The notes below the pieces were generated by a model, which searched no databases, was not told where the DNA came from, and saw only the letters and a list, made by a program, of their open reading frames with translations. A stretch of DNA of 26,844 nucleotides from Nitrospirae bacterium UBA4572 (lineage in GTDB: Bacteria; Nitrospirota; Leptospirillia; Leptospirillales; Leptospirillaceae): NCBI GenBank assembly GCA_002387725.1, contig DGKK01000068.1:1-26844 (forward strand). The letters run 5' to 3'. Shown here in pieces: positions 7,841-15,172 of the stretch; the stretch's first letter is position 1, and each line of letters opens with the position of its first letter. Position numbers and translations under genes: made by a program.

Positions 7841-9763
7841 CTATCGAGCTCGGCCCTTGACATAGGCCAAGGTTCCTCCGGCACGGACAATTTCAAGGTC
7901 ACGGGCCGTCAGGGAATGCTTCACGGGGATCTCAATTTTTTTCGTCAGATTCTTCAGGACAAGAGTTCCCTTTTCAAGCCCTGCCGTGCTGAACTCAAGC
8001 TGATCATCGCGATCAATCTTGTCATAGTCTGACTCATTCACAAACGTCAGAGGAAGAATTCCGAAGTTGATAAGGTTAGCCAGGTGGATGCGGGCAAAGC
8101 CCTTCACGATGACGGCCTTCACACCCAGATACATGGGGGCGAGAGCGGCATGTTCACGGCTTGAGCCTTGTCCATAATTGGCACCACCAACAATAAAGCC
8201 GCCGCCCGCTTCTTTGGCGCGTTTGGGGAATGTTGGGTCAACCGACTCAAAAACATACTGAGAGATTGCCGGAACATTCGAGCGAAGCGGAAGGACCTTG
8301 GCGCCTGCAGGCATGATGTGATCGGTCGTGATGTTGTCACCAACCTTGAGGAGAACCGACCCCGTCACGGTCTCGGAGATTCGATCACGAGTTGGAAGAG
8401 GCTTGATGTTTGGCCCACGAAGAACTTCGATTCCAGCACCTTCCTTTGGAGGAAAGATCATCATTCGGTCATCCAGAACATACTTCTCTGGGAGATCAAC
8501 GGTCTTGGGAGCCACACCCAGATCTCTCGGGTCGGTGATCACACCAGTAATGGCACAGGCTGCTGCCACTTCGGGGCTTGCAAGATAGACCTTGGCATCC
8601 TTGGTCCCGGAGCGTCCTTCAAAGTTACGGTTAAAGGTTCGCACAGAGACGCCGCCAGAAGGGGGAGCAAAGCCCATACCAATGCAAGGACCGCATGCAG
8701 ACTCTAAAAGGCGGGCGCCGGAGGTGATCAGATCGCCTAAAACTCCATTCTGGGAGATCATCTCTAGGGTCTGACGGGATCCCGGAGAAAATCCAAGGCT
8801 TACGGAAGGATGAACCGTCTTCCCCTTCATGATTGCCGCGATTCCCAAAAGATCCTTGTAGGAAGAATTTGTGCAGGATCCAATGGCAACCTGGCTCACA
8901 GGAATTCCCGCAATTTCACGGACCTTGACGACATTGTCCGGGGAGTGAGGCTGGGCGATCAGGGGCTCAAGGGTGTTCAGATCGATCTCGACGGTCTCAT
9001 CGTAGGTTGCGCCGGGATCTGCGGCCAAGGCCACATAATCATTTTCACGTCCCTGAGCTTTGAGATATTTCCGGGTTTGCTCGTCAGAGGGGAAGATTGA
9101 GGTCGTTGCTCCAAGCTCTGCGCCCATGTTTGTGATAGTTGAGCGCTCCGGAACCGACAGGCTCGCCACACCTTCGCCACCATACTCGAAAATCCGGCCA
9201 ACACCGCCCTTGACTGTCAGACGACGAAGAAGCTCTAGAATGACATCCTTAGCTGAGACAAAAGGCTGAAGCTTTCCGGTCAGCTTCACAAGAACAACCT
9301 TTGGCATGGCGGTATAAAAAGGCTCTCCCCCCATAGCAAGGGCAACATCGAGACCACCTGCGCCAATGGCAATCATACCGAGGCCACCGTTAGTGGGGGT
9401 ATGGCTGTCGGATCCGAGAAGGGTTTTTCCTGGCTTGCCGAATCGTTCGAGGTGAACCTGATGGCAGATTCCATTCCCGGGGCGGGAGAAGACAATTCCA
9501 TAACGGGCAGCAACCGTCTGAAGGTAACGATGGTCGTCCGCATTCTCAAATCCCGTCTGGAGCATATTGTGATCGACGTAGGAGACCGAGAGCTCTGTCT
9601 TTACACGGTCAAGTCCAAGGGCTTCAAACTGAAGGTAGGACATGGTTCCGGTGGCATCCTGTGTCAGGGTCTGATCGATACGGATTGCGACTTCCTTTCC
9701 GGCAACCATTTCTCCGGAAACCAAGTGATCTTTAAAGATTTTTTGTGTCAGGTTAAGCGCCAT
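7841..9763 (-). CDS. acn: Aconitate hydratase
   Basis: A 640-residue aconitase interconverting citrate and isocitrate through cis-aconitate. The [4Fe-4S] ligands are C297 (GSCTNSS), C357 and C360 (ACGPCIG). Active-site segments include LLGSDSHTPTNGG (115-127), the arginine-rich FNRNFEGRSG (377-386) and, in the C-terminal swivel domain, GANYGQGSSREHAAL with the catalytic-type serine. Its length of 640 is shorter than AcnA/AcnB (about 850-900) and resembles the compact bacterial hydratase type. ATG with AAGGAG upstream. It has its own upstream terminator and a 156-bp leader region, and a terminator downstream, so it appears monocistronic. In rTCA it links isocitrate formation to citrate cleavage by ccsAB and ccl. 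Confidence 0.94.
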   Translation of the reverse strand: MALNLTQKIFKDHLVSGEMVAGKEVAIRIDQTLTQDATGTMSYLQFEALGLDRVKTELSVSYVDHNMLQTGFENADDHRYLQTVAARYGIVFSRPGNGICHQVHLERFGKPGKTLLGSDSHTPTNGGLGMIAIGAGGLDVALAMGGEPFYTAMPKVVLVKLTGKLQPFVSAKDVILELLRRLTVKGGVGRIFEYGGEGVASLSVPERSTITNMGAELGATTSIFPSDEQTRKYLKAQGRENDYVALAADPGATYDETVEIDLNTLEPLIAQPHSPDNVVKVREIAGIPVSQVAIGSCTNSSYKDLLGIAAIMKGKTVHPSVSLGFSPGSRQTLEMISQNGVLGDLITSGARLLESACGPCIGMGFAPPSGGVSVRTFNRNFEGRSGTKDAKVYLASPEVAAACAITGVITDPRDLGVAPKTVDLPEKYVLDDRMMIFPPKEGAGIEVLRGPNIKPLPTRDRISETVTGSVLLKVGDNITTDHIMPAGAKVLPLRSNVPAISQYVFESVDPTFPKRAKEAGGGFIVGGANYGQGSSREHAALAPMYLGVKAVIVKGFARIHLANLINFGILPLTFVNESDYDKIDRDDQLEFSTAGLEKGTLVLKNLTKKIEIPVKHSLTARDLEIVRAGGTLAYVKGRAR

Positions 9764-9919
9764 TGCTTAATCTCCTTGGGGGAATGGGTCTGATTTCTCC
9801 GGGCAGGACCTTCGGCTCAAACGATGAGTCGCCCCGGAAATCCTCTGGGATCTCCGCAAAATCGAACGATATCGGGAATCTGGAATTTGCGTCTTAATAT
9901 TATGCCATGGAATCATCGA

Positions 9920-9969
9920 CAAAAAAAGCCCCTGTTTTCCCCATCGATCGAGTGGGGAGAGCAGGGGCT
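9920..9969 (-). terminator. Intrinsic terminator of the ccsA-ccsB-small ORF operon
   Basis: A long stem with outer arms AGCCCCTG / CAGGGGCT (9927-9934 and 9962-9969) and an inner CCCC/GGGG pairing. On the minus strand it is followed by seven T. It lies about 30 bp beyond the stop of the 54-aa ORF and ahead of the aconitase promoter region. Confidence 0.88.
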
Positions 9970-10001
9970 ATAATCGGAATAAGGAATTGGGAATTAGTGC
10001 A

Positions 10002-10166
10002 TTACGGCCAGAGATGTGTGGAAGAACCAGGAAGCCATCCCGTCATGTGATTGGCTGTTTCTGCTCCCCGTCCGAGGAAGATGATGTAAAAGAGAAGCCC
10101 TGCAAGAATCGCGATTCCCCCGATGATTGCAGGACCGGTTGCCATCTGCGATCTTTCTTCTGCCAT
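10002..10166 (-). CDS. 54-aa single-pass membrane peptide linked to citryl-CoA synthetase genes
   Basis: A short ORF encoding 54 residues. It begins MAEERSQMATGPAIIGGI, has one hydrophobic helix at about residues 11-31 (ending YIIFLG), and continues with a short polar tail (RGAETANHMTGW) ending STHLWP. GTGAAGG lies 4-5 bases before the ATG. It starts 36 bp after the ccsB stop on the same strand and is followed by a strong terminator, so it is the last gene of the ccsA-ccsB transcript. I recognise no family. Support for coding comes from the clear membrane helix, ribosome binding site and position; there is no homology evidence. Confidence 0.6.
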   Translation of the reverse strand: MAEERSQMATGPAIIGGIAILAGLLFYIIFLGRGAETANHMTGWLPGSSTHLWP

Positions 10167-10202
10167 TTGCCTTCACCCCCATTCGTTGTGACGTGCGTTC
10201 CC

Positions 10203-11186
10203 CTAGATCGTTGAGTATAGGGGCTTAACGTGCTCGGCAGTACTGTCCTCAAAGTCACGAGGAACGCCGAGCGACTCGATCGCCTTCACCAAATCGTGAT
10301 AGTAGAAGGCGACCTTCACTGGAAACTTCTTTCCGGCAGCTTCAAGGCGGGATATTTTATCGGTAGCCTTCCCCATGCCCCGCTCCACGATTGCACCGGC
10401 ATGTCCAAAGGCTACACCCTCAGGCATCCTCTCCTGGAATCTTCCGGAAATAAATGCGGCAACGGGCTTGTCGAAGCCACCTGAGGTTATCAGGTCGGCA
10501 ACCTGCTCTTCGTAAGCCCCTCCGGGCTCTCCAAGCATCACGACAGCCTTGACCTTCGGATCTCCCTTGATCTGTTTCAGCACATCTGCATAGGTGGTAT
10601 TGGAGATGATGTCACCGCCGATAGCCAAAGCCATATAGGTTCCCCATCCACGGCGCTTGAACATCTCTGCAGTCGTCACGGTCAGACCGCCACTCTTTGA
10701 AATGACGACAATGCCGCCATCCTTGAAGGCGACGGAAGGATCTTTTCCGCCAATGGCCCCAATTCGACCGACGGAGGGAACGAAACAACCTAAGCTCGTT
10801 CCGCCAACGATTATGGCACCACGACGTTCTTTTTCCTGATAAATAATCTGAGAGTCCCGAATCGGCACGTGCTCGGTGATAATATACAGGACCTTGATAC
10901 CATTGTCGAGACACTCCATGACGGCATCAAGAACCGAGACGGGAGGAACATAGATGAGTGCCGTATTGAGAAGTTTTCCCACCTTCGGATCTTTTACTGC
11001 TTCAGCCAAGGTATCAAAAACCGGAACAGGGAGTTCTGTACTTCCACCCTTCCCTGGCGTAATTCCGGCTTTGACAATCCCTGGGTAAAGAGCTTCGGAC
11101 TCCTTGATCACCTGGGACGCTTCCCGTCCGGTGGCGCCGATCACCACAATTCCTGTCTTGTCGTTAAGATAAACGGTCCCCTTCAA
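10203..11186 (-). CDS. ccsB: Citryl-CoA synthetase small (alpha-like) subunit
   Basis: A 327-residue SucD-like acyl-CoA synthetase subunit. It has a CoA-binding region (VIGATGREA, ITPGKGGS at about 42-49), the central ISKSGGLTVTT segment, and the phosphohistidine loop FGHAGAIVERGMG with His262. It is longer than SucD and clearly diverged from the sucD copy in this window; together with ccsA and a stand-alone citryl-CoA lyase this points to citryl-CoA synthetase, which ligates citrate and CoA with ATP. The start is TTG at 11186 with GGAGG seven bases upstream. It lies 26 bp after ccsA. Without biochemistry, a second succinyl- or other acyl-CoA ligase remains possible. Confidence 0.82.
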   Translation of the reverse strand: MKGTVYLNDKTGIVVIGATGREASQVIKESEALYPGIVKAGITPGKGGSTELPVPVFDTLAEAVKDPKVGKLLNTALIYVPPVSVLDAVMECLDNGIKVLYIITEHVPIRDSQIIYQEKERRGAIIVGGTSLGCFVPSVGRIGAIGGKDPSVAFKDGGIVVISKSGGLTVTTAEMFKRRGWGTYMALAIGGDIISNTTYADVLKQIKGDPKVKAVVMLGEPGGAYEEQVADLITSGGFDKPVAAFISGRFQERMPEGVAFGHAGAIVERGMGKATDKISRLEAAGKKFPVKVAFYYHDLVKAIESLGVPRDFEDSTAEHVKPLYSTI

Positions 11187-11212
11187 GTCTGATCCTCCAA
11201 TCTGTGACGATC

Positions 11213-12463
11213 CTAGACAATCTGCTCAGGCTTATATCCCGCATGCTTTATCAAAAGCTCCTTCAATCGGATCGGCGCTTCCGTAATGGGAAGCTGCGAA
11301 TCGTAGATTTCCCCACGAATGCCATTTCTCACAAAACATTCGTGAAGCATCTTGAGGCCTTTAACATACTCAGGACCAGACCGGCGAACCACCCAAATGA
11401 GATTCTTGTCGAGCTTTCCTTCGGCATTCATGTCATCGAGCGCTTTTGCAAGCCCTTCACCGAGCGTCACATCGATCCTTGTATTGCTTGCCGTCCCCCC
11501 GCAAACAAGGACCCCCTTGATACCTGGTTTCGACAGAATGATACGGGAAATCCTGTACATTTTTTCAGCCGGAGGATTGCCCCCAATGTCGGTCAGGTTG
11601 GCAATTCGCAAGCCCGCTTCAATCGCCGTCTCGGCCGTAACGGTCGATCCGCCGCCCCCGAAGGTCATCATCGCGATATCACCTTCAAGCTCCACATAGG
11701 ATCCCGCCTTCCCGCGGTGGTCCCCCTGATCGATCAGAATTGCATCTTGCTCCCGCTGAGTCATCGGACGTCCCTGGGCACTTCTTGCTCCATAGACAAC
11801 GGCAGGGTTGACCGAGGCATCATCATCGAGGATAACGACTGCGTCGGCGGCTACAATCTTTCGCTTATCACCGGAGCGAGCCACCACCAGAGGATTAATT
11901 TCAAGCAGGCGGCACTCGGCACCGACAAAGGCGTGATATACGTTGACAATCACCTCCGAGAGGGGACGAAGAAGATCCTTGTCCGAAAAACCAATCCCCG
12001 TCAGGAACTGCCTGATCTGATAAGGATAGACAGAGCGAACATCAGAAATAACATGAGTATGAATCAGCTTGGGATCGATCTCTTCAACATCCATCCCGCC
12101 GTGCTCACTGAATATGATTGCCGGGGCCCTATCCTTTGTCGAGTAGGTCACAGAGAGATAGAATTCCTTTTCGATATCCAACTTTTCTTCGACCAGCGCT
12201 CCAATAGACTTTTCTCCATAAACCTCGCGGGTTGCCAGATCCCTCACGACATCCGGGACCTTTGCCTTGTCAGAAACAACCTTAACGGCGCCAGCCTTTC
12301 CTCTTTTTCCGACGAGAACCATCGACTTAACGACAACGCCGGGCTCCTTTTCAACAAACTGATTGACGGCATCGTTCATGTCCGTCGCAAAGATATAACG
12401 AGGAACTGGTATTTTGTATTTTTTGAAAATTGCGCCAAGGGCCTCGTGCTCGTAAAGCTTCAT
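11213..12463 (-). CDS. ccsA: Citryl-CoA synthetase large (beta-like) subunit
   Basis: A 416-residue ATP-grasp protein, homologous to SucC and to the N-terminal half of ATP-citrate lyase. It starts MKLYEHEALGAIFKKY (SucC-like NIHEYQAK pattern), has GKRGKAGAVKV for nucleotide binding, LLEINPLV for the metal site, and a C-terminal GGTASNTRIDVTLGEGL. Length matches the ~420-residue CcsA of Hydrogenobacter-type citryl-CoA synthetase. ATG with AAAAGGAG 11 bases upstream. It is the first gene of ccsA-ccsB-54-aa ORF, with a good promoter about 75 bp upstream. The + strand here is also open through the whole gene, but that frame is an antisense shadow. Confidence 0.84.
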   Translation of the reverse strand: MKLYEHEALGAIFKKYKIPVPRYIFATDMNDAVNQFVEKEPGVVVKSMVLVGKRGKAGAVKVVSDKAKVPDVVRDLATREVYGEKSIGALVEEKLDIEKEFYLSVTYSTKDRAPAIIFSEHGGMDVEEIDPKLIHTHVISDVRSVYPYQIRQFLTGIGFSDKDLLRPLSEVIVNVYHAFVGAECRLLEINPLVVARSGDKRKIVAADAVVILDDDASVNPAVVYGARSAQGRPMTQREQDAILIDQGDHRGKAGSYVELEGDIAMMTFGGGGSTVTAETAIEAGLRIANLTDIGGNPPAEKMYRISRIILSKPGIKGVLVCGGTASNTRIDVTLGEGLAKALDDMNAEGKLDKNLIWVVRRSGPEYVKGLKMLHECFVRNGIRGEIYDSQLPITEAPIRLKELLIKHAGYKPEQIV

Positions 12464-12545
12464 TCTCGTCTGACTCCTTTTGGGGGTCTTGGGGCGATAT
12501 GTCCGGACGCCTTACTTCCGGATCCTGTCACACAAATTTCGCAAC

Positions 12546-12575
12546 ATCATACTCAAACAACCACGTGCGAGTCAA
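12546..12575 (-). promoter_or_regulatory. Predicted sigma-70-type promoter for ccsA operon
   Basis: On the minus strand TTGACT (12575-12570) and TATGAT (12551-12546) each match the consensus at 5 of 6 positions with an 18-bp spacer. Transcription would start near 12539, leaving a leader of about 75 nt before ccsA. It is divergent from a weaker candidate for the methyltransferase gene. Confidence 0.6.
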
Positions 12576-12602
12576 ACATATCTCTCGATGGACTCCAGTC
12601 CA

Positions 12603-12632
12603 CTGACGAGGCCGCATCCCTCGTGCTAAAAT
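12603..12632 (+). promoter_or_regulatory. Candidate promoter for methyltransferase-HEPN pair
   Basis: CTGACG (12603-12608), an 18-bp spacer and TAAAAT (12627-12632), matching consensus at 4 of 6 and 5 of 6 positions. It lies about 40 bp before the ATG at 12674. Plausible, not strong. Confidence 0.45.
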
Positions 12633-12673
12633 GGGAAAAAACTTCAGACACCGTCTTAAGGAGGCCTGCCCCT

Positions 12674-13717
12674 ATGGCTGAATTACCCCCTTCCCCCTCC
12701 TCAATTCAAGAGATTGCTCGCCAGCTTCGAATGCAGTCTCAAGGCGTCATGAGTCTCAACGTCGCCTTTATCGGAATTGTCAGCAATCTTTTTGAAGCAC
12801 TCCATCTTCTAGGCGAGGGGACCATCGATGCCCTATCCAAGGAAACGGCTATGGACTCTCTCTATGTCCGCCGCTGGGCTGAAGCGGCTTACGCATTCGG
12901 ATACCTTGATCTTGCCGGTGACTATTACAAGCTGACTCTTTCTGGTGATTTGATGCGTCCCTCCCATCCGGAAACACAGTTTAACATTCCGATTGGAGCA
13001 CTTTTGTCTTCGCATATGGCCGATCGCGCGGCAGAACTCATGTTGACCGGCGAGCGACCGGGAGAAAAGGTTCTTACCGAACGCAAAAATATTCTCCCAT
13101 GGTTCGGCGCCATGCTGGAAGCAAGCTTTTCAGGAATCTTTGAAAAGGAGATTTGCCCTTCCCTCAAGATATTTTCCGATATTGACCAAAGGGGGGGAAC
13201 AGTCGTGGATCTGGGCTGTGGGAACGGCTGGTATCTTCGCTCCCTCACCAGACGCTGTCAAAACATTCAAGGAATCGGCCTTGACGGATTTGAAGAAAAT
13301 GTCCGGCGGGCGCAAAATCTTGCACATAAAGAAGGACTCGACCGCCGGCTCAGCTTTCATGTGGGAGACATCAAGACCTTTTCTCAGGAAGGGGGTGCGG
13401 ACATTATCGCAATGAACCGAGCACTCCATCATGTCTGGGATGAAAAGGAAACCGTTTTCCGAATTTTAAAGGAACATTTGAACCCGGACGGAGCCGTTGT
13501 TATTTGGGAGCCGGCTTGGCCTCAAAAGATTCAAGATCTCCGGGAACCCCGCCGTCGACCCCTTGCCGTTCAAAATCTTGGAGAGCATGTGCAGGGCAAC
13601 CATCTTCTGCGCCCGGAAGAAATTGTCGAGGCCTTTAGAACAGTGGGCATGAAGTCCGAAATCAACCTGTTTGCGGAAGGTGCAGAAGCCGTCATCGTAG
13701 GATATCGTTCCCAATGA
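12674..13717 (+). CDS. SAM-dependent methyltransferase with N-terminal winged-helix-like domain
   Basis: A 347-residue protein. The C-terminal half is a class I Rossmann methyltransferase: motif I VVDLGCGNGWY at about 177-187, an acidic post-I region (GIGLDGFEENV), HVGDIKTF and the post-II segment IIAMNRALHHVWDEKE. The N-terminal part is helical and resembles the winged-helix dimerisation domain of O-methyltransferase/Rv2258c-type enzymes (SLYVRRWAEAAYAFGYLD, residues about 60-77). The substrate is unknown. The frame is open far upstream antisense to ccsA, but the ATG at 12674 has AAGGAGG upstream and begins the conserved part. Its stop overlaps the start of the next gene by ATGA. Confidence 0.83.
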   Translation: MAELPPSPSSIQEIARQLRMQSQGVMSLNVAFIGIVSNLFEALHLLGEGTIDALSKETAMDSLYVRRWAEAAYAFGYLDLAGDYYKLTLSGDLMRPSHPETQFNIPIGALLSSHMADRAAELMLTGERPGEKVLTERKNILPWFGAMLEASFSGIFEKEICPSLKIFSDIDQRGGTVVDLGCGNGWYLRSLTRRCQNIQGIGLDGFEENVRRAQNLAHKEGLDRRLSFHVGDIKTFSQEGGADIIAMNRALHHVWDEKETVFRILKEHLNPDGAVVIWEPAWPQKIQDLREPRRRPLAVQNLGEHVQGNHLLRPEEIVEAFRTVGMKSEINLFAEGAEAVIVGYRSQ

Positions 13718-14181
13718 GCCGCCTGGAGAAGAGAAAGGAGAGCCTGGCCACTCGCAATCTTTGGAATGCGGGCACAAGAATACGATCTGCAGAACTTTTC
13801 CTCTCAAAGGAGGATTGGGGCGATGCTATCCGGGAGGGGAATGAAGCTCTCGACTTTCTTGCTCAGGCCCTTTTGCTTTTCTCGGGGATTGAACGAAACA
13901 GGTTTCAACAGCCCGGCCCCTTACTCCTTTCATCAAAGGACAAGATTCCCTTCCCGGCAACCACTGACTGGACAAAACTCCAGCAACTCTTGGGAGAAAA
14001 AAACTCAGCGCAAGATATCTCATCAATAGGGGGAGGCGATTTCATGACCTTCGGAGATCCCTTCTCCGCCAGAGAAACACTCCCTCCGACACAGGAAGAG
14101 GCCTCCAATCTTATTACCGATGTGAAATACTTGGCTGACATCTGCCGAAAAATTCTTTATTCATCGAAGGCGGAAACTTAA
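13714..14181 (+). CDS. HEPN-like helical protein of unknown function
   Basis: A 155-residue, mostly helical protein. Residues about 20-60 (RIRSAELFLSKEDWGDAIRE followed by NEALDFLAQALLLFSG) show the repeated Ala-rich helix pattern typical of HEPN domains, and the C-terminal helix (LITDVKYLADICRKILY) could complete the four-helix bundle. The RX4-6H ribonuclease motif of toxic HEPN proteins is not visible, so a non-catalytic or substrate-binding role is more likely. The ATG overlaps the methyltransferase stop by 4 bp, implying coupled translation and a functional link. It converges on arsM with only 5 bp between stop codons and no terminator in between. The HEPN assignment is by eye. Confidence 0.6.
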   Translation: MSRLEKRKESLATRNLWNAGTRIRSAELFLSKEDWGDAIREGNEALDFLAQALLLFSGIERNRFQQPGPLLLSSKDKIPFPATTDWTKLQQLLGEKNSAQDISSIGGGDFMTFGDPFSARETLPPTQEEASNLITDVKYLADICRKILYSSKAET

Positions 14182-14186
14182 AAAAT

Positions 14187-15003
14187 TCAATGAACCTCCG
14201 AAGGTCTTTGACCTGAGATTACCGCAGACACAACACAATCGGCCATATTGCTTCCTGGCGCCCAGGATGCAATAAAGCTCCGGCTTTCCTCTCTCAAATC
14301 TATTTTTATCTCCTGAAACCCCGCGCTTTTCATCAGTCCCTCGACGACTTCCGGGGTCTGAGCCCCCGGCCATGCAACCGGAATACAGCTCCGGGTTTTG
14401 CCTGACCTCATCAGGAAGCTCAAAGCGAGCCACAACATTCGATATAACCATTCTCCCCCCAGGACGAAGGACCCTAAAAGCCTCTGAAAAGACGCGGGCT
14501 TTATCAGGAGAGAGGTTGACCACACAGTTTGATATGATGATATCGACTGAAGCGTCCGCCACCGGGAGATTTTCGATTTCTCCCAAACGAAACTCAACAT
14601 TCTTCAAATTCCCTTCCCGGGCTCCCTTGCGAGCACGACTGACCATCTCAGGGGTCATATCAACACCGATCGCACGACCATTTTTGCCGACGAGCCTTCC
14701 CACCATAAAAACATCGATGCCTGCCCCGGAGCCTAAATCGAGGACTGTCATTTCCTCCCCCACACAAGCTTCACGCAACGGTGCCCCGCACCCGAGCCCA
14801 AGATCGGCCCCTTCCGGTAAGGACTGGAGCTCCTCCGGAGAATAGCCAAGCTTTAGTGAAAGGCCCTCGAGCTTCTCACCCGAAGAGCAGCAGGAACTCC
14901 TGGGAGTACAGCAACCTCCCCCCTCCATATCCCGGGCTATCTTTCCATAGCGTTCCCTTACAACCTCCCGGACGTCAGGATTCATTCCCCCATGGGTCAC
15001 CAT
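14187..15003 (-). pseudogene. arsM: Arsenite S-adenosylmethionine methyltransferase, frameshifted
   Basis: ArsM methylates As(III). The N-terminal part has the Cys-rich GGGCCTPRSSCC segment, LGLGCGAPL (first conserved arsenic-binding Cys), the SAM motif VLDLGSGAGIDVF, SNCVVNLSPDK (second Cys) and YSGCMAG (third Cys). After that the original frame turns to nonsense, while the adjacent frame continues the family with TPEVVEGLMKSAGFQ and runs to the stop at 14187. The switch falls in a run of five identical bases at 14363-14367; removing one restores a single 271-residue ORF. The start is the ATG at 15003 with AAGGAG upstream. Either a sequencing or assembly error or a recent inactivation explains it. 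An AACAT-N7-ATGTT dyad at 15075-15091 in the AT-rich leader could be a regulator site. Confidence 0.85.
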
Positions 15004-15126
15004 TTCTCTCTCCTTGAGTACCAATATGGTTTGGATCCATCTCCTGAAACATTTTAATGATTCAATAATAGTAAAACATACAAACAATGTTAATAGTCGT
15101 CACTACACGATTGGGAGGGAAATGAA

Positions 15127-15155
15127 CCCCTCTTGGCTGACAGCCTAAGGAGGGG
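15127..15155 (-). terminator. Stem-loop downstream of the GGDEF gene
   Basis: An 8-bp outer stem (CCCCTCTT with AAGGAGGGG, one G-T pair), a 2-nt bulge and an inner GGCT/AGCC pairing. It lies 18 bp after the stop of the GGDEF gene on the minus strand. The following bases (TTCATTTCCC) are only partly T-rich, so intrinsic termination is likely but not certain. Confidence 0.5.
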
Positions 15156-15172
15156 AATACGCGGGCGAATGT

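Noticed and set aside
11204..12673. Long + strand open frame in phase with and upstream of the methyltransferase
   Set aside because: It is antisense to ccsA, shows no recognisable domain, and the ATG at 12674 has a strong ribosome site and begins the conserved methyltransferase part.
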